Positions 45,497-55,600 are shown, numbered from the stretch's first letter. The stretch: 64,000 bases of DNA from Neorhizobium sp. NCHU2750 (GCF_003597675.1 NZ_CP030827.1:3593501-3657500), one strand, 5' to 3'. The notes: generated by a model not told the origin, from the letters alone. Made by a program: numbers and translations.

Positions 45497-46906
45497 ATGA
45501 GCGCACCCCGCACCCTGTATGATAAGATCTGGGACGACCACGTCGTCTCTCAAGATGAAAACCAGACCTGTCTTCTCTACATCGACCGTCACCTGGTCCA
45601 TGAGGTGACGTCGCCGCAGGCCTTCGAAGGCCTGCGCATGGCCGGCCGCAAGGTCCGCGCCCCGGAAAAGACGCTCGCCGTTGTCGACCACAACGTGCCG
45701 ACCTCTGCCGATCGCCATTTGGGCATCAAGAACGAGGAAAGCCGTATCCAGGTCGAGACCCTGGCCGAGAACGCCAAGGATTTCGGGCTGGAATATTATA
45801 ACGAGAGCGATATCCGCCAGGGCATCGTCCATATCGTCGGCCCCGAACAGGGCTTCACCCTGCCCGGCATGACGATCGTCTGCGGCGACAGCCACACCTC
45901 GACCCACGGCGCCTTCGGCTCGCTGGCCCACGGCATCGGCACGTCCGAAGTCGAGCATGTTCTCGCCACCCAGACGCTGGTGCAGAAGAAGGCCAAGAAC
46001 ATGCTGGTACGCGTCGACGGCAAGCTGCCGGAAGGCGTAACCGGCAAGGACGTGATCCTGGCCATCATCGGCGAGATCGGCACGGCCGGCGGCACCGGCC
46101 ATGTCATCGAATTCGCCGGCGAGGCGATCCGCTCGCTGTCGATGGAAGGCCGCATGACCGTCTGCAACATGACGATTGAAGGTGGTGCCCGCGCCGGCCT
46201 GATCGCCCCCGACGAGACGACCTTCGCCTATATCAAGGACAAGCCGCGCGCTCCGAAGGGCACGGCCTGGGACATGGCGGTCGACTACTGGAAGACACTG
46301 CAGACGGATGAAGGCGCTCATTACGACAAGGTCGTCGTGCTGGACGCTGCTAACCTGCCGCCAATCGTCACCTGGGGTTCTTCGCCGGAAGACGTCACGA
46401 CCATCGAAGGCGCCGTGCCGAACCCGGACGACATCCAGGACGAGAACAAGCGCACGTCGAAATGGCGCGCACTCGACTATATGGGCCTGAAGCCGGGCAC
46501 GAAGATGACCGATATCACCATCGACCGCGTCTTCATCGGCTCGTGCACCAACGGCCGCATTGAGGATCTGCGCGCTGCCGCCAAGATGGTGGAAGGCAAG
46601 AAGGTGGCCTCCACCGTCAACGCCATGATCGTGCCGGGCTCCGGCATCGTCAAGGAACAGGCGGAAGCCGAAGGTCTCGACGTCATCTTCAAGGAAGCCG
46701 GCTTCGAATGGCGTGAGCCGGGCTGTTCCATGTGCCTGGCCATGAACGACGACCGCCTGAGCCCCTACGAGCGCTGCGCTTCGACCTCGAACCGCAATTT
46801 CGAGGGCCGCCAGGGCTACAAGGGCCGCACCCACCTCGTCTCCCCGGCCATGGCCGCGGCGGCAGCAGTGGCCGGCCATTTCGTCGACATCCGCGACTGG
46901 AAGTAA
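45497..46906 (+). CDS. leuC: 3-isopropylmalate dehydratase large subunit
   Basis: A 469-residue subunit from the ATG at 45497 ([17 protein letters not shown]); an ATG three codons earlier (45488) is the only close alternative. With LeuD it isomerises 2- to 3-isopropylmalate in leucine synthesis. The [4Fe-4S] ligands are Cys350 ('[11 protein letters not shown]'), Cys410 and Cys413 ('[11 protein letters not shown]'), and '[13 protein letters not shown]' is at 129-141. leuD is not adjacent; a repeat element follows. Confidence 0.97.
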   Translation: MSAPRTLYDKIWDDHVVSQDENQTCLLYIDRHLVHEVTSPQAFEGLRMAGRKVRAPEKTLAVVDHNVPTSADRHLGIKNEESRIQVETLAENAKDFGLEYYNESDIRQGIVHIVGPEQGFTLPGMTIVCGDSHTSTHGAFGSLAHGIGTSEVEHVLATQTLVQKKAKNMLVRVDGKLPEGVTGKDVILAIIGEIGTAGGTGHVIEFAGEAIRSLSMEGRMTVCNMTIEGGARAGLIAPDETTFAYIKDKPRAPKGTAWDMAVDYWKTLQTDEGAHYDKVVVLDAANLPPIVTWGSSPEDVTTIEGAVPNPDDIQDENKRTSKWRALDYMGLKPGTKMTDITIDRVFIGSCTNGRIEDLRAAAKMVEGKKVASTVNAMIVPGSGIVKEQAEAEGLDVIFKEAGFEWREPGCSMCLAMNDDRLSPYERCASTSNRNFEGRQGYKGRTHLVSPAMAAAAAVAGHFVDIRDWK

Positions 46907-46914
46907 ACGAAGTT

Positions 46915-47046
46915 AAGACCCCTCCCAACCCTCCCCACAAGGGGGAGGGCTTAACCTAGCCGAACCGCCGAGATCATATTGATGCAGGCGATTGCCGCTG
47001 GTCTTCTCCCCCTTGTGGGGGAGATGGCCGGCAGGCCAGAGGGGGT
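46915..47046. repeat. RIME-like mosaic repeat, copy 2 (inverted, short form)
   Basis: A 132-base element right after leuC, reverse orientation relative to copies 1 and 3. It has the AAGACCCCTCCCAACC end, the GGGGGAGGGCTTAACC module and the left core GATGGCCGGCAGGCCAG, but lacks the inner TCCGAAGGAC-stem module of about 40 bases that copies 1 and 3 carry. Confidence 0.85.
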
Positions 47047-47076
47047 TAACTGATGCACAAGACCGCCTTCAGCCGG

Positions 47077-47640
47077 CTACCCCACCACCTTCACCACCGT
47101 CCCCTTTCGCAAATGCGGCAACAACCGCTTCATGTCGCGCGGGTGAACCGCGATGCAGCCTGCCGTCGGTTGATAGCCCGGCTTGATCAGGTGGAAGAAG
47201 ATTGCCGAGCCGCCAAAACGTTTGCGGCATGTGATGTTCCAATCCATCACCAGACACACATCATAGAGCCCGTCCGCCCGCGTCATCTCTTCATGGCTCG
47301 GCCGGAAGGACGATCCGGCCCGTTTCGTCACCAGCCGGTTATAGGCGGCATGTTTCGGCTCATCGCACCACAGCATGTCGGGCGATATCCGCTTCATTGC
47401 CAGCGGCGTCTGCGGCAGTCTCATCCTCTCGCCGCGGGTAAAGCCGGAAATGAGTTTCATTGATGCGATCGGTGTGGCACCATCCCCTTCCCGCTTGAAT
47501 GCGGACGTGCCGGAGCGGCCTATTGCCGCCGGAATGCTCAGCCCGCCAATCGAGATGATTGCCCGGCGGCGATCCCCCGGCGCAGTGCGGACGACAAGAA
47601 TCCATTGTTTTTGCAGGTTTTGCACACGGAAAAGCGGCAT
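47077..47640 (-). CDS. L,D-transpeptidase (YkuD domain) family protein
   Basis: A 187-residue protein from the ATG at 47640 (MPLFRVQNLQKQWILVVR); an ATG at 47685 would add 15 residues. The YkuD catalytic region is 'FFHLIKPGYQPTAGCIAVHPRDM' (about residues 151-173), with the conserved His and the nucleophilic Cys in GCIAV. No clear signal peptide is seen, as in related rhizobial members. These enzymes form 3-3 cross-links or attach proteins to peptidoglycan, though this compact group may have another role. Divergent from cenR. Confidence 0.85.
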   Translation of the reverse strand: MPLFRVQNLQKQWILVVRTAPGDRRRAIISIGGLSIPAAIGRSGTSAFKREGDGATPIASMKLISGFTRGERMRLPQTPLAMKRISPDMLWCDEPKHAAYNRLVTKRAGSSFRPSHEEMTRADGLYDVCLVMDWNITCRKRFGGSAIFFHLIKPGYQPTAGCIAVHPRDMKRLLPHLRKGTVVKVVG

Positions 47641-47787
47641 TTTCTCACGAGCTTTTGCTTTGAATATGATTTTGTTTGAATTCATAGCATGTTGGGAATT
47701 ACATCGAAGAGCCCTAAATACCTTGCGAATCTGCCGACAGGACAGGCGCGGATGAAAATCACGGGCGACACGAAAGGCGAGAACCGT

Positions 47788-48468
47788 ATGGCAAGAACGA
47801 TACTCCTGGTGGATGACGACAATGATCTGCGCGAGACGCTGGTCGAGCAATTGTCGTTATACGACGAGTTTTCGCTATTGCAGGAGGAAAACGCCGCCAA
47901 GGCGATGAACACGGCCAAAAGTGCCCAGATCGATCTCCTGATCATGGATGTCGGCCTGCCGGACATGGATGGTCGCGAGGCCGTCAAGCTCCTGCGCAAG
48001 AACGGCTTCAAGGCGCCGATCATCATGCTCACCGGCCACGATACCGATTCCGATACGATCCTCGGCCTGGAAGCGGGCGCCAACGATTATATCGTCAAGC
48101 CGTTCCGCTTCGCCGTGCTCTTGGCCCGCATCCGCGCCCAGCTTCGCCAGTACGAGCAGAGCGAGGATGCCACTTTCACGGTCGGCCCTTATCTGTTCAA
48201 GCCGAGCCAGAAGCTTCTGACCACCGACGACGGCAAGAAGATCCGCCTCACCGAAAAGGAAGCGGCGATCATCCGTTACCTCTACCGCGCCGGCCAGAAG
48301 GTCGTCACCCGCGACGTGCTGCTCGAAGAGGTCTGGGGTTATAATTCCGGCGTCACCACCCATACGCTCGAGACCCATGTCTACCGTCTCCGCCAGAAGA
48401 TCGAGCGCGACCCGTCCAGCGCCGAAATCCTGGTGACCGAGAACGGCGGCTATAAGATCATTCCCTGA
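47788..48468 (+). CDS. cenR: OmpR-type response regulator, CenR-like
   Basis: A 226-residue regulator from the ATG at 47788 (MARTILLVDDDNDLRETL). The receiver domain has the acidic pocket DDD at 9-11, phospho-acceptor Asp54 ('LLIMDVGLPDMDG') and 'YIVKPF' with the conserved Lys. The winged-helix output domain is about 130-226 ('VVTRDVLLEEVWGYNSGVTTHTLETHVYRLRQKIE'). Sequence resembles CenR, the envelope regulator of the CenK-CenR pair in alphaproteobacteria. No histidine kinase is adjacent. Its stop overlaps the next start, coupling it to a cNMP-binding-domain gene. Confidence 0.88.
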   Translation: MARTILLVDDDNDLRETLVEQLSLYDEFSLLQEENAAKAMNTAKSAQIDLLIMDVGLPDMDGREAVKLLRKNGFKAPIIMLTGHDTDSDTILGLEAGANDYIVKPFRFAVLLARIRAQLRQYEQSEDATFTVGPYLFKPSQKLLTTDDGKKIRLTEKEAAIIRYLYRAGQKVVTRDVLLEEVWGYNSGVTTHTLETHVYRLRQKIERDPSSAEILVTENGGYKIIP

Positions 48469-48923
48469 TGGCGCTGAACGACGACATAAGACTTCTGTCC
48501 AGCGTTCCGCTGTTCCGTGAACTGGATGGTGATCAGTTGCGCCTGATCGCCTTCGGCGCGGAACGCCGCTCGCTTGCCGAGACGCAGGAACTCTTTCGCG
48601 AAGGCTCGCCGGCGGAAGCAGCTTATATCGTCGCCAAGGGCCAGATCGGCCTCTATGCCATCGATCGCCAGGGCGACATCCGCCACCAGAAGAATGTCGG
48701 CCCCGGCACGCTTTTATCCGAGCTCGCACTGGTGACGATGGTGGAGCGCAAGTTCACCGCCGTCGCGGCATCCGATGCCGAGGTGATGAAGATCAGCCGC
48801 CAGCTCTTCCAGCGCCTGCTGGAAGAATATCCCCAGGTCGGCCGCCTGATCGAGGCCCGCATCCGCGATAATATCGCAGGGCTGGCCAAGGCTGCTGCGG
48901 CGATGGAACACCGGTTCAGGTAG
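48468..48923 (+). CDS. Stand-alone cyclic nucleotide-binding domain protein
   Basis: A 151-residue protein made of one cNMP-binding (CRP-like) beta-roll: 'VPLFRELDGDQLRLIAFGAERRSLAETQELFREGSPAEAAYIVAKGQIGLYA' (about residues 13-65) and 'VGPGTLLSELALVTMVERKFTAVAASDAEVMKISRQLFQRLLEEYP'. There is no C-terminal helix-turn-helix, so it is not a DNA-binding Crp protein. The phosphate-binding cassette has 'GTLLSELAL' with the Glu but not the usual Arg of true cAMP binders nearby, so the ligand is uncertain. The ATG shares a base with the cenR stop. Confidence 0.87.
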   Translation: MALNDDIRLLSSVPLFRELDGDQLRLIAFGAERRSLAETQELFREGSPAEAAYIVAKGQIGLYAIDRQGDIRHQKNVGPGTLLSELALVTMVERKFTAVAASDAEVMKISRQLFQRLLEEYPQVGRLIEARIRDNIAGLAKAAAAMEHRFR

Positions 48924-48971
48924 TTTTCGGGCGTGGCAGCCGTTTATTGAGCGCCCACACTTTCCGCAAAT

Positions 48972-49143
48972 CCCCCTCTGGCCTGCCGGCCATCTCCCCC
49001 ACAAGCGGGGAGACGATCCGGGGTGACCTCCTGCCCCAAGCAATGAAAGACAGCGGACACGGCTGGGTTAAGCCCTCCCCCTTGTGGGGGTCCGAAGGAC
49101 GGGCGAGACCCGCTGCTCGCCCCAGACGGTTGGGAGGGGTCTT
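48972..49143. repeat. RIME-like mosaic repeat, copy 3
   Basis: A 172-base element between the cNMP-domain gene and xth, same orientation and module order as copy 1. The inner stem reads GGGCGAG / CTCGCCC (from 49100) where copy 1 has GGTTGAG / CTCAACC: the arms differ but still pair. Confidence 0.87.
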
Positions 49144-49158
49144 TATTCCCCACCCGCC

Positions 49159-49959
49159 TCAGAACTTAAACACAGCCGTCACCGGCACATGGTCGGATGG
49201 CTGGTTCCAGCCGCGGGCTTCCTTGAGGATCTCGATCCGCTCCAGGAAGGGCCCGAGATCCGGCGACGACCAGACATGGTCGAGGCGCCGGCCCTTGTTG
49301 GCCGCTTCCCAGTCCTTGGCGCGGTAGCTCCACCACGTATAGATTTTTTCCGGCTCCGGCGTGTGCTGGCGCATCAGGTCCAGCCAGCCGCCCTTAGCGA
49401 TAACATCCTTCATGCCCTCGGTCTCGACCGGGGTGTGGCTGACGATCTTCAGGAGCTGCTTGTGCGACCAGACGTCATGCTCCAGCGGCGCGATGTTGAG
49501 ATCGCCGACGAGGATCGACGAGACGCCGGGCATATCTGCCTTCAGCGCCTTCATCTCCTCGACGAAATCGAGCTTGTGGCCGAATTTCGGATTGACCGTC
49601 CGGTCCGGCTCGTCACCGCCCGCCGGTACGTAGAAATTATGTAAGCGTACACGACGCGAGCCGCGCTCGAAGATCGCCGAGATATGCCGCGCGTCGCCCA
49701 TGCCGCAGAAATCCTGCCGATGGTCTTCGAGAAGCGGGACCTTCGAGGCGATGGCGACCCCGTGATAGCCCTTCTGGCCATGCACGATGATATGCTCGTA
49801 ACCGAGATCGCGAAGCGGCTGGTAGGGAAATTCCGGCTCCTGGCACTTGATCTCCTGCAGGCAGAGAATATCCGGCTGGTTGCGGACAATGAACTGCTGC
49901 ACGATCGGCATCCTGAGCCTGACCGAATTGATGTTCCAGGTGGTGATGGAAAATGTCAT
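49159..49959 (-). CDS. xth: Exodeoxyribonuclease III
   Basis: A 266-residue AP endonuclease/exonuclease. Active-site landmarks: 'WNINSVRLRM' at residues 8-17, 'CLQEIKC' with the metal-binding Glu near 36, 'GDLNIAPLEHDVW' near 152-164, and the C-terminal 'PSDHVPVTAVF' with the catalytic Asp-His. It repairs abasic sites. The start ATG directly follows a terminator-like hairpin whose 3' arm contains the only Shine-Dalgarno-like GAGG. It lies downstream of lolA in the ftsK-lolA-xth order. Confidence 0.96.
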   Translation of the reverse strand: MTFSITTWNINSVRLRMPIVQQFIVRNQPDILCLQEIKCQEPEFPYQPLRDLGYEHIIVHGQKGYHGVAIASKVPLLEDHRQDFCGMGDARHISAIFERGSRRVRLHNFYVPAGGDEPDRTVNPKFGHKLDFVEEMKALKADMPGVSSILVGDLNIAPLEHDVWSHKQLLKIVSHTPVETEGMKDVIAKGGWLDLMRQHTPEPEKIYTWWSYRAKDWEAANKGRRLDHVWSSPDLGPFLERIEILKEARGWNQPSDHVPVTAVFKF

Positions 49960-49984
49960 GAAAAACCTCGGTTAAACCCGAGGT
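49960..49984 (-). promoter_or_regulatory. Terminator-like hairpin overlapping the xth ribosome binding site
   Basis: On the minus strand ACCTCGG pairs with CCGAGGT (49978-49984 with 49965-49971, six-base loop), followed by TTTTTC and then the xth ATG at 49959. The GAGG in the 3' arm is the only plausible ribosome binding site. The hairpin can therefore either end transcription or hide the binding site. Confidence 0.6.
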
Positions 49985-50022
49985 CTAGCGCATCGACCGG
50001 AAAATCGGAATCGATTTTCGCC
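49984..50022. repeat. Short palindromic repeat upstream of xth
   Basis: GAAAATCG (50000-50007) pairs with CGATTTTC (50012-50019) across GAAT, preceded by TAGCGCATCGACC. The phrase resembles a very common short intergenic palindrome of Rhizobiaceae genomes. Only one copy is in this window. Confidence 0.55.
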
Positions 50023-50035
50023 GCCATCCGGAATC

Positions 50036-50064
50036 AAAAAGGGCCGAGCAACCCGCAGCCCTTT
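50036..50064 (-). terminator. Rho-independent terminator of lolA
   Basis: A stem AAAGGGC / GCCCTTT with a 13-base loop (50058-50064 with 50038-50044) followed by T residues on the minus strand, 24 bases after the lolA stop. Confidence 0.7.
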
Positions 50065-50087
50065 CGATATCCGGAACAGGACGGACG

Positions 50088-50738
50088 TTACTTCACCTGA
50101 TCATAGGGGATGGTGAAGACCTTGTCGTCGAGGCTCACACCCGTCTGCACGTTGTAGATCATCACAGACGTATCCTTGCCCTGGTTGTCGGTAATCGTCC
50201 ATTGGCGCAGGTCATAGGTCTTGCTGTCGAACATTATGGTGATGGTGGAATCGCCGAAAATCGTCTTGTTGCCGAGCACGATCGTGGTCAGATCGGTCTC
50301 CTGCTTGACGCTGCGCACCGCGTCGTCCGAAAGATCGATCTTGTTGGCCAGAAGCAGGCTCAGCGGCGTCTTCGACAGGGGATAGATGTCCCAGGTGCTC
50401 AATTTGACATTGCCGACGACGACATTGCGGCCATCGGCGATCACCCGCAACGGCGACGGATCCTCGAAATTGAAGCGCAGCTTGCCGGGACGCTCGATAT
50501 AGAACTTGCCGCCGGTCTGCTCGCCTCGCGGGCCGAACTGGACGAACTCGCCCATCATTGTCTTCACTGAGGAAAAATGGTCGGCGATCTTCTGGGCCGC
50601 CGCACCGCCCGCCGCAGCACCTGCCCCTTGGGCAAGGCCTAAGCCGGGAATAACAGCAGTTACGGCAAGACCGAGAAGCCCTGCGGAAAACTGCCTGCGG
50701 CCGATCCGGATGGAAAGAGGTGTCTTTTCAATGGTCAT
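50088..50738 (-). CDS. lolA: Outer membrane lipoprotein carrier protein LolA
   Basis: A 216-residue periplasmic chaperone that carries lipoproteins from the inner to the outer membrane. From the ATG at 50738 it has a signal with a twin-arginine look (RIGRRQFSAGLLGLA...GLAQG). 'MMGEFVQFGPRGEQTGGKFYIERPGKLRFNFEDPSPLRVIADGRNVVV' (about residues 58-105) is the LolA fold signature. A start at 50750 is possible; the frame continues further upstream over the ftsK end but that part is not family-like. Follows ftsK in the same direction by about 90 bases. Confidence 0.93.
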   Translation of the reverse strand: MTIEKTPLSIRIGRRQFSAGLLGLAVTAVIPGLGLAQGAGAAAGGAAAQKIADHFSSVKTMMGEFVQFGPRGEQTGGKFYIERPGKLRFNFEDPSPLRVIADGRNVVVGNVKLSTWDIYPLSKTPLSLLLANKIDLSDDAVRSVKQETDLTTIVLGNKTIFGDSTITIMFDSKTYDLRQWTITDNQGKDTSVMIYNVQTGVSLDDKVFTIPYDQVK

Positions 50739-50829
50739 TCTTGTCTCCATCCATATGCACTGGGCCGCAAACGCGGCGTCTTGATGACCGGCCGCCTTTG
50801 TGGCCGGGCCGCGGCGATCACGTGAAGGC

Positions 50830-53523
50830 TTACCTGTCGAGAATGTCTTCTTCGGTCGGCACGAGGATCTCGCGCTTGCCGGCATGGTTGGCCGGCCCGA
50901 TAAGCCCTTCCTTCTCCATCCGCTCGATCAGCGAAGCGGCGCGGTTATAACCGATGCCGAGACGCCGCTGGATGTAGGAGGTCGAAGCCTTGCCATCCCG
51001 AAGCACGATCGCCACCGCCTGGTCGTAGGGGTCGTCCGAATCCGACAGATTGGACGTGCCCGCCGGGCCGCCGCCACCGCCTTCATCGTCATCGTCGTCG
51101 GCCGTGATCGCTTCGAGATATTGGGGCGAACCTTGAGTTTTCAAGTAGGCGACGATTTCCTCGACCTCGTTATCCGACACGAAAGGCCCGTGGACACGCT
51201 GGATGCGCCCGCCGCCGGCCATATAGAGCATGTCGCCCTGGCCGAGCAGCTGTTCGGCACCTTGCTCGCCAAGAATCGTGCGGCTGTCGATCTTCGACGT
51301 CACCTGGAAGGAAATGCGCGTCGGGAAGTTGGCCTTGATCGTACCGGTGATGACGTCGACCGACGGACGCTGGGTTGCCATGATGACATGGATGCCGGCA
51401 GCACGCGCCATCTGCGCCAGACGCTGTACGGCACCTTCGATATCCTTGCCGGCAACCATCATCAGGTCGGCCATTTCGTCGATGATGACGACGATATAGG
51501 GCATCGGATCGAGATCGAACTCTTCCGTCTCGTACATGGCCTCACCCGTCTGGCGGTCGAAGCCGGTCTGCACGGTGCGGGTCAGGATTTCGCCCTTCTC
51601 CTTCGCCTGCTCGACGCGGGAATTGAAGCCGTCGATGTTGCGCACGCCGATCTTCGACATCTTCTTGTAGCGCTCTTCCATCTCGCGGACGGTCCATTTG
51701 AGCGCAACGACGGCCTTCTTCGGATCGGTCACGACCGGAGACAGAAGGTGCGGAATGCCGTCATAAACGGAGAGTTCGAGCATCTTCGGGTCGATCATGA
51801 TCAGGCGGCACTTCTCCGGCGTGTAGCGATAGAGAAGCGACAGGATCATTGTGTTGATCGCGACAGACTTACCCGAACCGGTCGTACCGGCGACGAGGAG
51901 GTGAGGCATCTTGGCAAGATCGGCCACGACCGGCTCGCCGCCGATCGTCTTGCCGAGCGCCATGGCGAGCTTCGCCTTGCTGCCCTCGAAATCCTTCGAA
52001 CCGATCATCTCGCGCAGATAGACCATCTCGCGGGTGCGGTTCGGCAATTCGATGCCGATCGCATTGCGGCCCGGCACGACGGCGACACGGGCAGCGATCG
52101 CGCTCATCGAGCGGGCAATATCGTCGGCAAGGCCGATGACGCGGGACGACTTGATACCCGGCGCCGGCTCCAGTTCGTAAAGCGTGACGACCGGACCGGG
52201 ACGAACATGGATGATCTCGCCCTTGACGCCGAAATCCTCCAGAACGCCTTCCAGCATACGGGCATTCTGCTCAAGAGCCTCGGCCGAAAGCGTCACATCG
52301 CGGGCAACCGCCTTGGGCTCGGTCAGCAGGTGCACCGAGGGAAGCTGGAATCCGTCGGGACGAATGAACGAGCCCTGCGCATCACGGGCAACACGTGCGC
52401 TCGGCCGCGGCGCGGCGGCAGCGGGTGCAACGCGCGGCGAGCGACCTGCGGCCTGCGGTCCGCGCGAGGCGACAAAGCCTGCATCGTCGTCTTCATCGGA
52501 AAGAATGCCGTTGGGGCGGCGCGGCATGTCGTCATCCATGTCGAACGGCGGATCGTCGTCATGATCATGGGCCGACATCGGCGGAGCCGATACGATCCGT
52601 CGGGGAGAAGCCACCCTTTCGCCGGCGCCATCGAGCGAGGGTTCCATCCGCCCGCGGTCGCTGGATGTGGCCTTGGCGCGCACCGGCTCGTTCAGCGTGC
52701 CGAACTCGTCCTCATTGAAATCATACGGCTGGTCGAAACTGCGTCGGGCGCGCGGCTTCATGCCCACCATGCGGCGCAGGCGGGCCTGGGTGATGAACCA
52801 GTAATGGGAAGCAAGGCCGATCGGCAGGAAGCGCTCGAGCAGGCTGCCGCCATCGTCCTCGTCGTCTTCCTCTTCCTCGCGCCTCGGGCGGGAGACGACG
52901 GCGGCAACCGGCCGGTCGTCATCCTCGTCCTCGACGATCTCTTCCAGCGAATCGCCGACGAGACCGGAAGCAAACAGCATCAGCCAGATACAGGGAATGG
53001 TAAAAACGCCGCCGAGAGCCATGGCGACCACGCCGGTCGGATAGGCGCCGACGAAGAGAGCCGGAAAGCGCAGGATCATGTCGCCGATGACACCGCCGAT
53101 ACCGTTCGGGATCGGCCAGGTCTGTGGCGCAGGAAAACAGCCGAGCGTCGCCGAGGCGAGAACCGTGCCCCCGGCCCATGCGGCAAGCCTGGCGGGAATG
53201 CGATCGAAGCGACGCCCCGAAATCAGCGCCAGCGCAAAGGCCAGTATCGGCAGCAATGCCAGGATGCTGGCAAGCCCGAGAAACTGCATCATCACGTCGG
53301 CAAAGGCAGCACCGGCAAAGCCCAGCATATTGGTGGGCGCATTGTCGGTCGCATAGGAAAAGCTTGGATCGGCGACATTCCAGGTGGCGAGTGCCGCAAC
53401 CGCGAGCGCCAGTGCCAGAAAAATGCCAAACCCGATCAGCGCCAGCGTCTGCCTCAGGACAAAGGAGCTGAGGACAGAGCGGGTTGACCGGTTTGCCAAT
53501 ACCGCTGAACTGCTTCTGCTCAT
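50830..53523 (-). CDS. ftsK: DNA translocase FtsK
   Basis: An 897-residue septal DNA pump. Four membrane helices lie in about residues 25-190, a low-complexity acidic linker runs to about 400, then the RecA-like motor with Walker A '[15 protein letters not shown]' and Walker B '[12 protein letters not shown]'. The C-terminal gamma winged helix ('[31 protein letters not shown]') reads KOPS sequences. It clears chromosome dimers at division. Followed by lolA. Confidence 0.97.
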   Translation of the reverse strand: MSRSSSAVLANRSTRSVLSSFVLRQTLALIGFGIFLALALAVAALATWNVADPSFSYATDNAPTNMLGFAGAAFADVMMQFLGLASILALLPILAFALALISGRRFDRIPARLAAWAGGTVLASATLGCFPAPQTWPIPNGIGGVIGDMILRFPALFVGAYPTGVVAMALGGVFTIPCIWLMLFASGLVGDSLEEIVEDEDDDRPVAAVVSRPRREEEEDDEDDGGSLLERFLPIGLASHYWFITQARLRRMVGMKPRARRSFDQPYDFNEDEFGTLNEPVRAKATSSDRGRMEPSLDGAGERVASPRRIVSAPPMSAHDHDDDPPFDMDDDMPRRPNGILSDEDDDAGFVASRGPQAAGRSPRVAPAAAAPRPSARVARDAQGSFIRPDGFQLPSVHLLTEPKAVARDVTLSAEALEQNARMLEGVLEDFGVKGEIIHVRPGPVVTLYELEPAPGIKSSRVIGLADDIARSMSAIAARVAVVPGRNAIGIELPNRTREMVYLREMIGSKDFEGSKAKLAMALGKTIGGEPVVADLAKMPHLLVAGTTGSGKSVAINTMILSLLYRYTPEKCRLIMIDPKMLELSVYDGIPHLLSPVVTDPKKAVVALKWTVREMEERYKKMSKIGVRNIDGFNSRVEQAKEKGEILTRTVQTGFDRQTGEAMYETEEFDLDPMPYIVVIIDEMADLMMVAGKDIEGAVQRLAQMARAAGIHVIMATQRPSVDVITGTIKANFPTRISFQVTSKIDSRTILGEQGAEQLLGQGDMLYMAGGGRIQRVHGPFVSDNEVEEIVAYLKTQGSPQYLEAITADDDDDEGGGGGPAGTSNLSDSDDPYDQAVAIVLRDGKASTSYIQRRLGIGYNRAASLIERMEKEGLIGPANHAGKREILVPTEEDILDR

Positions 53524-53701
53524 CGTGTCTGCCCGCCGCCTGAAAAACGTAATCTATGTGCGAATCCGGGAAAATGCCGTCGCACAATTCCAAGACAAGG
53601 TAGCGCAGCGATGGTTAACGCAGCTTTAACCAAGCCGGTCCAGGCACTGAACCTAAAGTATTGCCAGGCAATTTTTACCCGGAAAGCGGGCTCCGGATAC
53701 G

Positions 53702-53729
53702 AAAAATGGCCCGGAACATATCCGGGCCA
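53702..53729 (-). terminator. Rho-independent terminator of glnK-amtB
   Basis: A 9-pair perfect stem (TGGCCCGGA / TCCGGGCCA, loop of five, 53707-53729) followed by five T on the minus strand, about 55 bases after the amtB stop. Confidence 0.92.
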
Positions 53730-53784
53730 TCTGATTGCTTGCAGGATTGCCACCGACATCCTCAGACGACAGTGGCAGGCCTTA

Positions 53785-55149
53785 TTAGTCGTGATAGGCA
53801 GACTCACCGTGGGAAGCGAGATCGAGACCTTCGCGTTCGGCTTCGACCGGTACGCGCAGGCCGACGATCAGGTCGGTGATCTTGTAGAGGATGATCGAGC
53901 CGATACCCGTCCACAGGATCGTGATGACGACGGCTTCGATCTGAACCATGACCTGGCCGCCCATCGTCTGCTCGCCGGCATAACCGATGCCGCCCAGCGA
54001 AGCGGAAGCGAAGATGCCCGTTGCGATGGCGCCGAAGATGCCGCCGATACCGTGAACGCCGAAGACGTCCGAAGTATCGTCATAGCCGAACTTGTTCTTC
54101 ACCGTGGAGACGAAGAAGTAGCAGATCGGCGAAACGATCAGACCCATGACGATCGAGCCCATCGAGCCGACGATGCCGGCAGCAGGCGTGATGGCGACGA
54201 GGCCGGCGATCATGCCCGACGCAGCGCCGAGCATGGAAGCCTTGCCACGGGTGAAGGTCTCGACGATCGACCAGGAAACGGTTGCAGCAGCCGTTGCCAG
54301 GAAGGTGTTGACGAAGGCGATGAAGGCGCCGCCGGAAGCTTCGAGGTTGGAACCGGCGTTGAAGCCGAACCAGCCAACCCACAGAAGGCTGGCGCCGACG
54401 AAGGTGAGCGTCATGGAGTGCGGAGCCATCATGTCCTTGCCGAAGCCGGTACGCTTGCCGACCATGATCGCACCAACAAGACCCGCAACACCGGCATTGA
54501 TGTGAACGACGGTACCACCGGCGAAGTCAAGCGCGCCCTTACCGAACAGGAAGCCGTTCGAATCCCAGACCATGTGAGCGATCGGGAAGTAGACGAAGGT
54601 GACCCAGAGTGCGCAGAACAGCACGACTGCGGAGAACTTGATGCGTTCTGCGAAGGCGCCGATGATCAGGCAGGGGGTGATGGCGGCAAAGGTCATCTGG
54701 AACAGGAAGAACACATATTCCGGAATGACGACGCCCTTGGTGAAGGTTGCCGAAGTGTTGGTCGGATCCATGCCGGCCATGAACATCTTGGCCGTGCCGC
54801 CCCAGAATGCGGACGTGCCGCCGCCGAAGGCGAACGAGTAGCCGTAGATCGCCCAGATCAGCATGACCACGCAGGTGACCATGGTGACCTGCATCAGGAC
54901 CGACAGCATGTTCTTGGCGCGGACCAGGCCGCCGTAGAACAGCGCGAGGCCCGGCAGGATCATCAGAAGAACGAGCAGGGTGGCGATGTACATGAAGGCG
55001 ATGTCGCCCTTGTCCATTACCGGGGCCGGCTCCGCAGCGGCAGCAGCTGCCGGTGCGGCATCCTGCGCAAAGGCGACAACCGGCGCAAGCAGAGCGGCTG
55101 CAGCAACAGCGCCCATGCGTCCGAGGTTGGAAATCTTGGTCAATTGCAT
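53785..55149 (-). CDS. amtB: Ammonium transporter AmtB
   Basis: A 454-residue channel with a cleavable signal-like start ('GAVAAAALLAPVVAFAQDAA') and eleven membrane helices. The pore is marked by 'DFAGGTVVHINAGVAGLVGA' with the first pore histidine, 'VGWFGFNAGSNLEA', and 'DVFGVHGIGGIFGAIATGIFA' with the second. Encoded after glnK in one unit; the PII protein blocks the channel when nitrogen is plentiful. A terminator ends the operon. Confidence 0.97.
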   Translation of the reverse strand: MQLTKISNLGRMGAVAAAALLAPVVAFAQDAAPAAAAAAEPAPVMDKGDIAFMYIATLLVLLMILPGLALFYGGLVRAKNMLSVLMQVTMVTCVVMLIWAIYGYSFAFGGGTSAFWGGTAKMFMAGMDPTNTSATFTKGVVIPEYVFFLFQMTFAAITPCLIIGAFAERIKFSAVVLFCALWVTFVYFPIAHMVWDSNGFLFGKGALDFAGGTVVHINAGVAGLVGAIMVGKRTGFGKDMMAPHSMTLTFVGASLLWVGWFGFNAGSNLEASGGAFIAFVNTFLATAAATVSWSIVETFTRGKASMLGAASGMIAGLVAITPAAGIVGSMGSIVMGLIVSPICYFFVSTVKNKFGYDDTSDVFGVHGIGGIFGAIATGIFASASLGGIGYAGEQTMGGQVMVQIEAVVITILWTGIGSIILYKITDLIVGLRVPVEAEREGLDLASHGESAYHD

Positions 55150-55177
55150 AATCTAAAAACTCCCCTGTAAGCCGTGC

Positions 55178-55594
<417 letters not shown>

Positions 55595-55600
55595 TTACAT

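Noticed and set aside
50800..53487. An 895-codon frame opposite ftsK
   Set aside because: Antisense shadow of FtsK; composition rich in His/Arg/Asp with no domain, while the sense frame has Walker motifs and the gamma domain.
53611..55170. A 519-codon frame opposite amtB
   Set aside because: Shadow of the AmtB codons, highly acidic and repetitive.
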